DNA from: Rhea pennata
Lineage: Eukaryota > Chordata > Aves > Rheiformes > Rheidae
NCBI RefSeq assembly: GCF_028389875.1
Contig: NC_084670.1
Coordinates: 37,599,333 to 37,663,332, forward strand
Length of the DNA: 64,000 nucleotides
Reading direction: 5' to 3'
Position 1 is the first letter of the stretch; every line of letters begins with the position of its first letter. The notes under the pieces were generated by a model. The model was given only the letters and a program-made list of their open reading frames with translations, had not been told where the DNA came from and made no database searches. A program made the translations under genes and the position numbers. Of this stretch, positions 10,797 through 18,739 are shown piece after piece.

Positions 10797-12257
10797 ATGG
10801 GACAGAAGAAAAGTAAGCCTTCTGGTCCCATGGGTGGGGGAGTTTGTAGTGGAGGCTTACCTCCCATTCCCCCAGATAGCCCACTAGGATTGATGATTAA
10901 ATATTGGGATGATTCCCCTTCTAGTCGGGGAAAAAGTAAAGTTAAGATGATCCATTATTGTATTGAAGTCTGGGGCAACAAACCTATAAAAGGAGAAAGT
11001 GTTTTCTGGCCCCCTTTTGGTTCATTTGAGGACTGGATATGCCAGGCCCTAAATAGTTACGTAAATTCAAAGGAGCCCTTCAGCTTAGAAGAGAGCGAGT
11101 ATGCACACCTCTGGATAAACCCGGAGACGAGAACCCTTTTATACCCATTAAAAGAAAAAGGAGGGCGGGGGAAAAAGAAGCGAGAATTAGAGATCCCATT
11201 ATCGCCACCCCCTTATATACTCCCTCCTATACCTACGGCCCCTTCTCTTCCCGGGCCGACCGAACTTCCGTCCTCGGGGGAGTCGGATGGCGAGGCTAAC
11301 CCTAGTCCCCAGAGACCAGTAACTAGGAGTCAGACTAGAGCACAGGGGTTAAGTCTCGAAGGAGGATTATATCCACTGCGGGAAATAGCTATGGGAGGAC
11401 CCCAACCGGGGACGGGATATGTAGCCGTCCCCATTAATTCCGGGGACGTGAGAGATTTTAAGAAGGAAATGGGAAACCTACTAGAAGACCCACTGGGAGT
11501 GGCAGAGCAGGTGGACCAGTTTCTAGGACCAAATATTTACACTTGGGAGGAGCTACAGTCCATCTTGGGAATCCTGTTCACAATTGAGGAAAGAGGGATG
11601 ATTAGGCGAGCTGGCATGCGAATCTGGGACCAACAACACCAGCAAGGTCCGGCAGCAGATGTTAAGTGGCCGATGCAGTTGCCTAATTGGAATAACCAGG
11701 ACCCAATCCATCGCAGTCATATGCAAGACTTAAGAACCATTATCATTCAGGGGATAAGGGAATCAGTCCCAAGGGGACAGAATATTAATAAGGCTTTTAA
11801 TGAACAGCAAAGGCGGGATGAGACCCCGACAGAATGGTTAGAAAGGCTGCGAAAAAGCTTGCAGTTGTATAGTGGCTTAGATCCAGGGACTCCTGTGGGA
11901 GGGGCCTTACTTAAAACTCAGTTTGTGGCCAAATCCTGGACGGACATTAGGAAAAAGTTAGAGAAAATAGAGGACTGGCAAGATAAGGGTTTAGATGAAC
12001 TCCTGAGAGAGGCACAGAAGGTGTATGTTAGGAGAGAGGACAAAAAAGAGAAGAAACAAGTACGAATGATGGTGGCAGCAATACGGGAAGGTCAAAGAGG
12101 AAGGCCTAGGATGGTGAGTGGGAAGCTTGAGAGAGAAGAAGGGAGAAATGGTCAGGGACAAAGAAATGTGATCTGTTTTTATTGTAATAGAAAGGGTCAT
12201 ATTAAGAGAGAATGTCGACAGAGAAAAGAGGATGAGCAGATGTTCAAGGATGAGTAG
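10797..12257 (+). CDS. gag: ERV Gag polyprotein (matrix, capsid, nucleocapsid)
   Basis: 486 residues with no internal stop. The start at 10797 is preferred because it begins Met-Gly, the N-myristoylation signal expected of retroviral matrix, and because the in-frame leader before it contains the GT repeat. Matrix covers about residues 1-125. A proline-rich segment holds the late-domain motif PPPY at 137-140. Capsid covers about 190-440, with a gammaretrovirus-type major homology region around 341-363 (ETPTEWLERL). Nucleocapsid has a single zinc knuckle C460-x2-C463-x4-H468-x4-C473. The frame ends in UAG at 12255-12257 in the same phase as pro-pol. The function would be assembly and budding of particles. 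The intact frame fits the low LTR divergence; whether it is expressed is unknown. Confidence 0.93.
   Translation: MGQKKSKPSGPMGGGVCSGGLPPIPPDSPLGLMIKYWDDSPSSRGKSKVKMIHYCIEVWGNKPIKGESVFWPPFGSFEDWICQALNSYVNSKEPFSLEESEYAHLWINPETRTLLYPLKEKGGRGKKKRELEIPLSPPPYILPPIPTAPSLPGPTELPSSGESDGEANPSPQRPVTRSQTRAQGLSLEGGLYPLREIAMGGPQPGTGYVAVPINSGDVRDFKKEMGNLLEDPLGVAEQVDQFLGPNIYTWEELQSILGILFTIEERGMIRRAGMRIWDQQHQQGPAADVKWPMQLPNWNNQDPIHRSHMQDLRTIIIQGIRESVPRGQNINKAFNEQQRRDETPTEWLERLRKSLQLYSGLDPGTPVGGALLKTQFVAKSWTDIRKKLEKIEDWQDKGLDELLREAQKVYVRREDKKEKKQVRMMVAAIREGQRGRPRMVSGKLEREEGRNGQGQRNVICFYCNRKGHIKRECRQRKEDEQMFKDE
12255..12257 (+). promoter_or_regulatory. Gag UAG stop, probable translational readthrough site
   Basis: The UAG closing gag is followed in the same phase by an open frame of 762 codons beginning GGG TGT CAG GGG CTC. 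In gammaretroviruses such as murine leukaemia virus, pro-pol is made by readthrough of a gag UAG with a G-rich context and a downstream pseudoknot. The matching phase and G-rich start here follow that plan. Whether a pseudoknot forms cannot be judged by eye. Confidence 0.75.
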
Positions 12258-14546
12258 GGGTGTCAGGGGCTCTATTTGCTGGGGACCCGAGAAAAAAACG
12301 AGCCCTTGATAAAATTGAAAGTGGGTCCCCAGCGTGAGGAAATGGAATTCCTCATAGACACAGGGGCTGAAAGATCTACGGTCCAAACCTTACCTTTAGG
12401 GTGTAAGGCCTCGGCAGAAAGGGTACAAGTAATTGGGGCAAAAGGAGAACCATTTGGGGTTCCTGTTGTAAAAGAAGTATTAATCGAATCAGGTTCCAAG
12501 ATAGGTGTGGGACCTTTACTTTTGGTACCCGAAGCTGAGTATAACCTGTTAGGTAGAGATTTGATAATAGAATTAGGCATAAGTTTAGAAGTGATAGATA
12601 ATAGACTACAAATTAAATTGTGTCCTCTCCGAATAGAGGATGAACAAAGCATAAACCCGGAAGTTTGGTATACTCCAGATAGTGTGGGCAAATTGAATAT
12701 TAAACCTTTTAAGGTAACTATAACTAACCCGGGTGTACCAACGAGAATTAAGCAATATCCCCTGTCCGAAGAGGGCAGGCGGGGATTAAAACCTGAAATT
12801 CAGAGGTTACTACAACAGGGGCTATTGGAACCTTGTATGTCCCCTTTTAATACCCCAATATTACCAGTAAGGAAAAAGGATGGCAAATATAGATTGGTGC
12901 ATGATTTGAGGGAAATCAATAAGAGAACTGTGACTAGGTTCCCAGTAGTAGCAAATCCACATACTCTGTTAAATCAGTTACACCCGGATGATCAATGGTA
13001 CAGTGTAATAGATTTAAAGGATGCGTTTTGGGCATGTCCTTTGGATGAGAGCAGCAGGGATTATTTTGCCTTTGAATGGGAGGACCCGGATACCCATAGA
13101 AAACAGCAACTAAGATGGACCGTCCTCCCTCAAGGATTTACTGAATCCCCAAATTTATTCGGACAGGCCCTGGAACAGATTTTGCAGGACTATAATAAAG
13201 TGCCGGGAGTGACGTTAGTACAGTATGTGGATGATCTGTTGATAGCAGGAAAGGATGAAGAAGTGGTAAGGCAGGCTAGCGTCCAGTTGTTAAATTTTCT
13301 TAGCCTGCAAGGGTTGAAAGTTTCAAAATCAAAGTTGCAGTTTGTAGAGAAGGAGGTAAGATATCTGGGCCATCAATTAAGTGGGGGGACTAAGAGACTG
13401 GATCCGGAGAGAATTAGTGGTATCCTGGCTCTGAAGGCCCCAACAACAAAGAGGCAAGTACGGCAACTGTTAGGATTAACTGGGTATTGTCGGCAGTGGA
13501 TAGAGGATTATAGCGGAAAGGTCAAATTCCTCTACAATAGATTAAATAAGGATGGATTACTTAAATGGACAGAAGAAGATGAAGAGCATTTAGAAAAACT
13601 AAAAGAGGAGCTAATGCATCCCCCAGTATTAAGCTTTCCAGATTTAAGAAAGCCATTCTTTCTATTCGTAAACAGCACTGAGGGTACTGCCTATGGAGTA
13701 CTTGCCCAAGAATGGGCAGGAAGTAAAAAGCCAGTTGCCTATTTATCCAAATTACTGGACCCGGTTAGCCGGGGCTGGCCTAGCTGTCTGCAGGTAGTGG
13801 TGGCAGCCGCCTTATTAGTAGAAGAAGCGCAGAAAATTACATTTGGAGGAGAAATTAAGGTAATATCCCCTCATAATATACGAGGGGTACTACAACAAAA
13901 AGCTGAAAAATGGATCACGGATGCTAGATTATTAAAGTATGAAGGAATATTAATCTCCTCTCCAAAGTTAACCTTAGAAATGACTTCCTTACAAAATCCT
14001 GCTCAGTTCCTCTATGGAGAACCAAGCGAACCCTTAGAGCATAATTGCCTCCGAAATACAGAAGCACAAACAAAATTGCGACCTGACTTGGAAGAAGTGG
14101 AGTTACCTGAGGGCGAGCAAATATTTATAGATGGCTCTTCAAGAATAGTTAAAGGAAAAAGGAAATCAGGGTATGCATTGGTGAATGGGAAGACACTCGA
14201 GGTGGTAGAATCAGGACCTTTGAGTCCAAGCTGGTCTGCTCAGGCTTGTGAGCTATATGCTATGCTGCGAGCTTTAAAGTTGTTAAAAGGCAAAAGCGGT
14301 ACGATATACACAGATTCTAAATATGCTTATAGGGTAATACATACTTTCGGTAAAATCTGGGAAGAGAGGGGACTTGCCAGCTCGCAGGGGAAGGGATTGA
14401 TATACCAGGAACTGATTACTCAGGTCCTGCAGGCTATTAGAGAACCAAAAGAGATTGCTATAGTCCATGTGAAAGGACATCAGCGAGGTTTTACTCCTCA
14501 AATTAGAGGAAATAATTTGGCAGATCAGGAAGCTAAACGACCCTGA
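12258..14546 (+). CDS. pol: ERV protease - reverse transcriptase - RNase H (5' part of Pol)
   Basis: An open frame in phase with gag, without an obvious start, so probably expressed by readthrough. Counting from 12276: the aspartic protease has LIDTGA (active Asp 28) and LLGRD at 91-95. The reverse transcriptase has catalytic Asp 246 in VIDLKDA, the LPQGFTESP block at 284-292 and YVDD at 317-320. A connection domain leads to RNase H with Asp 619 (FIDGSS), Glu 659, Asp 680 (YTDSKY), the HVKGHQ segment at 731-736 and Asp 750. All the catalytic residues I can place are present. The frame stops with TGA at 14544-14546, just after RNase H, where related Pol proteins continue into integrase; the break is a lesion, not a natural end. 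Confidence 0.93.
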   Translation, partial: GCQGLYLLGTREKNEPLIKLKVGPQREEMEFLIDTGAERSTVQTLPLGCKASAERVQVIGAKGEPFGVPVVKEVLIESGSKIGVGPLLLVPEAEYNLLGRDLIIELGISLEVIDNRLQIKLCPLRIEDEQSINPEVWYTPDSVGKLNIKPFKVTITNPGVPTRIKQYPLSEEGRRGLKPEIQRLLQQGLLEPCMSPFNTPILPVRKKDGKYRLVHDLREINKRTVTRFPVVANPHTLLNQLHPDDQWYSVIDLKDAFWACPLDESSRDYFAFEWEDPDTHRKQQLRWTVLPQGFTESPNLFGQALEQILQDYNKVPGVTLVQYVDDLLIAGKDEEVVRQASVQLLNFLSLQGLKVSKSKLQFVEKEVRYLGHQLSGGTKRLDPERISGILALKAPTTKRQVRQLLGLTGYCRQWIEDYSGKVKFLYNRLNKDGLLKWTEEDEEHLEKLKEELMHPPVLSFPDLRKPFFLFVNSTEGTAYGVLAQEWAGSKKPVAYLSKLLDPVSRGWPSCLQVVVAAALLVEEAQKITFGGEIKVISPHNIRGVLQQKAEKWITDARLLKYEGILISSPKLTLEMTSLQNPAQFLYGEPSEPLEHNCLRNTEAQTKLRPDLEEVELPEGEQIFIDGSSRIVKGKRKSGYALVNGKTLEVVESGPLSPSWSAQACELYAMLRALKLLKGKSGTIYTDSKYAYRVIHTFGKIWEERGLASSQGKGLIYQELITQVLQAIREPKEIAIVHVKGHQRGFTPQIRGNNLADQEAKRP

Positions 14547-14566
14547 TGAGCTAAGCGGCCCTGATG
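14529..14566 (+). repeat. Small tandem duplication at the RNase H / integrase junction
   Basis: AGCTAAACGACCCTGATG at 14531-14548 is followed at once by AGCTAAGCGGCCCTGATG at 14549-14566, two 18-bp units with two differences. An 18-bp duplication keeps phase, so the loss of frame here needs an additional small indel. The RNase H phase stops at 14544 and the integrase phase opens at 14555. Confidence 0.8.
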
Positions 14567-15901
14567 AGTTTACAGGTTATAAAAATGAGGGAAGACCGTC
14601 CAAATTGTGGAAAGGATTTAAAGAAGTTAACATGGTATGATTGTTGGAAGGAAAGGAGTGTCGGAGAAATACAGTGTAATTTCCTCGAGGAAGCGGCTGA
14701 GGACGAGGCCCCTGAATATGAACGCTGTTATTTGCACAGACCAGTTTACTCACTATTTTGCTTTACGCCGCTAGAAAAAAACAAGATGGTACAAATGGGT
14801 ATAAAAGAAGCTGATAAGGGAAAGTGGGTACTGCCGGATGGGCGAGAAGTACTCCCAAAGTCGGTAGCCTTGGGAGTGCTACGGAGGTTTCATGAGAACA
14901 CGCACTGGGGAACTCAAGCATTGATAGATCAATTTGCTATAAAATACATGTGTGTAGGAATTTACAATATAGCAAAGAGGGTTGTGAATGACTGCATAAC
15001 TTGTCGAAAGGTGAATGCTCAACATGTCAGAAAAAGAGTGTTGGGAGGTTGAGAACTGGCTCATCGACCTTTTGCAAAAATTCAATTAGATTTTACAGAA
15101 CTTCCAAAAACAGGACGGTACAAATATATGCTTGTGATTGTAGACCATCTCACATATTTTGTTGAAGCATTCCCTACAGCAAGGGCTACAGCTCAGACTG
15201 TGGTAAAAATATTGCTTGAGAATATAATTCCCAGATACGGAATTGTAGAAACAATTGACTCTGATAGAGGTCCCCATTTTATATCTAAGGTGTCTCGAGA
15301 AACTATGAAAGCTTTAGGAGTAAACTGGGAATATCATACTCCGTGGCATCCTCAAAGCTCTGGAAAGGTGGAACGAATGAATGGTGAAATTAAAAAACAG
15401 TTAACAAAACTTATGCTAGAAACTAAGGCGTCCTGGGTAAAATGCTTACCGCTTGCTTTATTAAACATACGAACGCAGCCCCGAACTGACGTGGGGCTTT
15501 CGCCTTTCGAAATGCTTTATGGTATGCCATATGATTTAGAGATGCCTCTTGACCACCCCAATTTGCAAGATACTCAATTACAGCCCTACCTAACACAGTT
15601 AATGAGCCGACGTAGAGAGTTACAGAAAAGAGGCCTAGTGGTGCAGCGACCCCCATTAGATATAGCCATACACCGAGTACAGCCCGGAGATAAAGTCCTA
15701 ATCAAAACATGGAAAGAGACTTCATTAGCACCTCGGTGGGAAGGCCCCTACGTTGTTTTGCTTACTACAGAAACAGCTGTTCGGACTGCAGAAAAAGGGT
15801 GGACTCATGCCAGCCGTGTGAAAGGACCGATCCTGGGAGAAGAGTGGAGGGCGGTTCCAGGCTCCGCCGACTTAAAATTAACCCTTAAACGGACTCGATA
15901 A
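14555..15901 (+). pseudogene. pol: ERV integrase (3' part of Pol), broken by a frame change and a TGA
   Basis: Integrase lies in a different phase from RT-RNase H and carries one internal TGA at 15050-15052, between the N-terminal and core domains. Numbering from 14564, the HHCC zinc site is H110, H114, C144 and C147. After the TGA the same phase continues, with the first catalytic Asp encoded at 15089-15091. Numbering from 15128, the second is Asp 46 (DSDRGPHF) and the Glu is 82 (GKVERMNG), which keeps the D,D35E spacing. The C-terminal part has the DKVLIKTWKE-like and WEGPY elements of gammaretroviral integrases. The enzyme's chemistry would be strand transfer of viral DNA into host DNA. 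Two independent lesions make it a pseudogene. Confidence 0.92.
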
Positions 15902-16040
15902 GTATTATTTCCCCTGTCCATGTACCGTAACAAGAGAAGGGGCCCCACTCCTAGACAAAGGCTCTCTAACAGATTGCCCTGAAGAACACTACTGCTGCCG
16001 AGAAGAACCAATACCTTGTAGTTCGCTGCAACTGAACTGA
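15882..16040 (+). other. Cysteine-rich open stretch between pol and env
   Basis: A 52-codon frame without ATG, in phase 0, overlapping the last codons of pol. It contains CPC, a later C, a CC pair and a further C within about 35 residues, with acidic and Pro residues between. That composition resembles surface-glycoprotein sequence more than chance, but no family is recognised. It may be a remnant of an env reading frame, an exon of an accessory product, or coincidence. Confidence 0.3.
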
Positions 16041-16108
16041 CAAGCGAGGCAGAGGAGTGCAGACAGTGGGGAGGTAAATAGGCCAGGTAAAACATAACAT
16101 TAGGAGAA

Positions 16109-16532
16109 ATGGGCCCCGACTATCTCTTGCGGTACACGGGAATTAGCGTTATTATCATGGTCAGCTGCGGTATCCTACAACCACACCACCCCCATCGACT
16201 TTTTCGGTGGAGTTTAATTAGATATGACGATCAACTAATTATACAGCAAGTAACGACAGCAGGTGCCCCTAGTTTCCGCACTACACCGTGTAACCTAACT
16301 GCAGGAACAATGTGTTTCAACCATAGCAGGGCCTTTACTACTGTTAATAATAACATTAACTTTCGGACCATGTATTTTTAATAAAATAATGGCAATTGTA
16401 AAAAGCCGCCTAGAAGCTGTACACATAATGCTGGTACTTGCTAAGTATGAATCACTTGAATTAGACGATGATGCGGACGCATTAGCGTTGAGTCGCCGGG
16501 CGCTCCAGGAATTCAATGAACAAAATAAGTAA
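16109..16532 (+). pseudogene. env: ERV envelope gene with a large internal deletion
   Basis: The first part (from ATG 16109, phase 2) begins with a hydrophobic signal-like stretch (GISVIIMVSCGIL, residues 11-23) and has two N-glycosylation motifs, NLT and NHS. At about 16321-16335 it runs into sequence whose good reading is in another phase (0): a hydrophobic membrane anchor from 16332 followed by a short cytoplasmic tail ending at 16532 (ATG 16389 is internal), of the type seen at the end of gammaretroviral transmembrane proteins. The rest of the surface subunit, the cleavage site, the fusion peptide and the ectodomain are absent. The junction also changes phase, so neither part can give an envelope protein. 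The deletion is more than 1 kb judging by usual env length. Confidence 0.82.
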
Positions 16533-16541
16533 CCAAAAAGT

Positions 16542-16553
16542 AAAAGGAGGGAT
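16542..16553 (+). other. Polypurine tract
   Basis: AAAAGGAGGGAT directly precedes the TG of the 3' LTR. It has the position and purine content expected of the plus-strand primer. Confidence 0.8.
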
Positions 16554-17160
16554 TGTAATAAATTGTAACTATTTGTTCATTGTTTAGAAGGAGGTTTTAC
16601 AACAATCAGGGTTGAGACATGGTATCAGACAAATAAATTATGGTAAGCACAAAAGCTTATATGACCCCTTGTGGAACCAGTGTTGGGGCCCTAGCTATCT
16701 TGCAGGACTGTGAAGAGCTGAAGTAAGCAACAAGCTGCTCAGAGGTTTTGAAGGTAAAAGGACAAAGAAAAGATAAGCAGGCGCCTGTAACTTTCTCACA
16801 GAACAGCATCCCAAAAAGGGAGTCAACACAACAGATAAGCAAACCCCTGTGATCACTCACAAGGAGACAAATCAAAATAAAGAGACGAAAGAAGACCACA
16901 GCCTTCCTCTCCACAACCACCAGAGAGCTTCAGACGACCCCCCCCAGCAATTCACACATGCGCGGGACGCACCAGGAGATTACAACGCAGACTATAAGGG
17001 GGGACTGTGTGTGAGGGAGGCGCGCGCCGTTGGCGGAGCTGAGACTCCCCGGCCGCCCAGCGCTGTTTTGCTTGTGGCTGCTTACTTAATTAAATAAATT
17101 GTTCACATGATTTAACAAACTCTCTGTATGAATTAACCTTCAAGAGAGTAACTTATGACA
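16554..17160 (+). repeat. 3' LTR of the endogenous retrovirus
   Basis: 607 bp, TGTAATAAATTG to ...TTATGACA, followed by the CTAGA target duplication. TATAAGG at 16993-16999 and AATAAA at 17093-17098. By eye it differs from the 5' LTR at about 11 single bases plus 3 C in a homopolymer. Its AATAAA would polyadenylate the viral RNA. Its right end is about 345 bp from the OR1 splice acceptor, so it could also act as a promoter reading into OR1; that is only positional inference. Confidence 0.95.
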
Positions 17161-17388
17161 CTAGAAATTCCATGCAAACACAATAAAATACTTCTTCGCT
17201 TGAACTGCTTGCCTGGAGAAGCGGTGGAATCTCCATCTTTGGAGATACTCAGTGCTTAACTGGACAGTGTGCTCCAGTGTGTTCAATGTGTCCTAGGCAA
17301 TGTGCTCTAAGTGACTCTGCTTGAGCAGGTGGGTTAGACCAGATAGCATGCAGAGGTCCCTTCCAAACTCAACTGTTCTGTCTTTGAG
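17161..17388 (+). repeat. CR1 LINE, 3' half of the copy split by the provirus
   Basis: Resumes the CR1 interrupted at 9798. CTAGA followed by 'aattccatgcaaacac', then 'acttcttcgcttgaactg', 'ggtggaatctccatctttgg', and the 3' end 'agaggtcccttccaaactca'. Removing the provirus and one CTAGA gives continuous CR1 sequence, which confirms the nesting. The terminal octamer repeats have decayed. Confidence 0.8.
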
Positions 17389-17506
17389 TTTTTTGTGGTT
17401 TTTTGTTTGTTTTTTCCTTCATGCAAGATTATATGGCTATTCTTCTGTCAAAAATATTCTTCCTTCATCTTAAATCAAATACAAACAGACATTCTTCTTT
17501 TTTCAG

Positions 17507-17553
17507 GCCTATTTCTTGAAAGCAGGAAAAAGAAAGATAGATGTATGATGGCA
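17507..17553 (+). other. Probable 5' untranslated start of the OR1 coding exon
   Basis: A pyrimidine-rich tract ending in TTTTTTCAG at 17498-17506 is a good splice acceptor, so the coding exon probably starts at 17507. Vertebrate receptor genes commonly have such an acceptor shortly before the start codon. An ATG at 17541 is out of frame with the receptor. Confidence 0.55.
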
Positions 17554-18531
17554 ATGGAGAAAGATCAATGGGAGAATGGGACATCATCATGGGAGTTCCT
17601 CCTGCTGGGAATGTGGAATATTCCCTCACTCCAGACACCACTCTTCCTCCTCTTGCTCATGGTCTACTTGGTGTCCGTGGTTGGGAATATCCTCACTGTT
17701 GCACTGGTGGTTGCAGACTGGCACCTGCACACTCCCATGTACTTCTTTCTGGGCAATCTCTCCTACCTGGAGACCTGCTACAGCTCCACCATCTTGCCTC
17801 GGCTGCTGGACAGCTTCCTGACTGGGGACAGGACCATCTCTGTTCAAAGCTCTATTGTACAATTCTATTTCTTTGGTTCTTTTGCAGCTAGCGAATGTTA
17901 CCTGCTGGCCATAATGTCCTACAATCGATACTTGGCCATATGCCAGCCCTTGCTCTATGCAAGCATCATGACCTGGAAGGTCTGTCTCCAGATGGTGGCT
18001 GCATCTTGGTTAATGGGTTTCCTTATCTCTACAGCAATCACTCCTTTCTTATCCCAGTTGAAGTTTTGTGGCTCCAAGGCCATTGACCACTTCTTTTGTG
18101 ATCTTGCCCCATTGCTGGAACTTGCCTGCAGTGACACTAGGAAAGTCACTCTCATTGCTTTCGTATTCAGCTTCTTGGATATAATCTTCCCCTTCTTGTC
18201 CACCCTGGCTTCCTACGCATGCATCATAGCTGTCATTCGGAGGATCCCATCCAGTGTGGGCAGGCAAAAGGCCTTTTCCACCTGCTCCTCACACCTCACT
18301 GTTGTCTCTGTTTTCTACAGTACCCTCATCATTGTCTACACACTGCCCAGAACCCCCCAGCTGAGGCAGCTCAACAAAGTGTTCTCCTTTTTCTACACTG
18401 TCCTCACACCCCTTGTCAATCCCCTCATTTACAGTCTGAAGAACCGGGAGGTCAGGGAAGCCATGAGAAGAGTGCTCAGAAAAGCTTTGGCCATCTCCAG
18501 AGCTCAGAACATTGCTGTGCCAGGGTCTTAA
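17554..18531 (+). CDS. Olfactory receptor 1 (OR1), class II, OR11A/OR6/OR10-like, possibly impaired
   Basis: 325 residues in one exon; in-frame ATGs at 17545 and 17548 are alternatives. A seven-transmembrane odorant GPCR of the sensory-neuron membrane that would signal through G-olf. N-glycosylation site NGT at 8-10. TM1 about 27-52 with GN at 44-45, LHTPMYFFLGNLS at 59-70, MSYNRYLAIC at 121-130, SY at 220-221 in the TM5-end motif, KAFSTCSSHL at 239-248 in TM6, and NPLIY at 289-293 in TM7. Two hallmark residues are altered. The cysteine that opens TM3 and forms the conserved disulphide is Ser at 100, where OR2 has Cys. The DRY motif reads NRY (Asn 124). The frame is otherwise intact. It is a tandem paralogue of OR2 (about 78 percent identical by eye). 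The OR11A1-like naming is from memory and tentative. Confidence 0.9.
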   Translation: MEKDQWENGTSSWEFLLLGMWNIPSLQTPLFLLLLMVYLVSVVGNILTVALVVADWHLHTPMYFFLGNLSYLETCYSSTILPRLLDSFLTGDRTISVQSSIVQFYFFGSFAASECYLLAIMSYNRYLAICQPLLYASIMTWKVCLQMVAASWLMGFLISTAITPFLSQLKFCGSKAIDHFFCDLAPLLELACSDTRKVTLIAFVFSFLDIIFPFLSTLASYACIIAVIRRIPSSVGRQKAFSTCSSHLTVVSVFYSTLIIVYTLPRTPQLRQLNKVFSFFYTVLTPLVNPLIYSLKNREVREAMRRVLRKALAISRAQNIAVPGS

Positions 18532-18656
18532 GACCATGTGTGGTGCATATGTAAACTACCAAGGAGACAATGGGGGAAGATGTTTGCTTGGTGCCAGGAA
18601 TTGCTCAAGGAGTATGTGAAGCTAAAACAGAAAGGGATGGAAGAGTCCATTAGCAA

Positions 18657-18674
18657 ATATATATATATTAGCAT

Positions 18675-18714
<40 letters not shown>

Positions 18715-18715
18715 T
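18657..18715 (+). repeat. (TA)n / (CATA)n microsatellite
   Basis: A run of ATATAT, a short CATACATACATA segment, and a longer AT run of about 28 bases, in the presumed 3' untranslated region of OR1. Confidence 0.9.
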
Positions 18716-18729
18716 TCTCTAAGTCATCT

Positions 18730-18735
18730 AATAAA
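18730..18735 (+). terminator. Polyadenylation signal for OR1
   Basis: AATAAA about 200 bp after the OR1 stop, just past a TA-rich microsatellite. It is the first canonical signal downstream on this strand. Confidence 0.5.
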
Positions 18736-18739
18736 GACT

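Larger units (their letters stand above)
9799..17160 (+). mobile_element. Endogenous retrovirus, gammaretrovirus-like (class I / ERV1), nearly full length
   Basis: A 7.36-kb provirus in plus orientation: 5' LTR, His-tRNA primer site, gag, UAG, protease-RT-RNase H, broken integrase, gutted env, polypurine tract, 3' LTR. The gag and pro-RT frames share one phase and are separated by a single UAG, with one CCHC zinc knuckle and a PPPY motif, all typical of gammaretroviruses. The LTRs differ by about 11 substitutions and one 3-bp indel over about 607 bp (about 1.8 percent), which points to a fairly young insertion. It lies inside a CR1 LINE and upstream of OR1. It cannot be complete: integrase has a frame break and a stop, and most of env is missing. 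Confidence 0.95.

Noticed and set aside
17395-17553. In-frame N-terminal extension of OR1
   Set aside because: It crosses a strong splice acceptor (17498-17506), has a non-receptor composition and would put about 50 extra residues before the usual receptor start.
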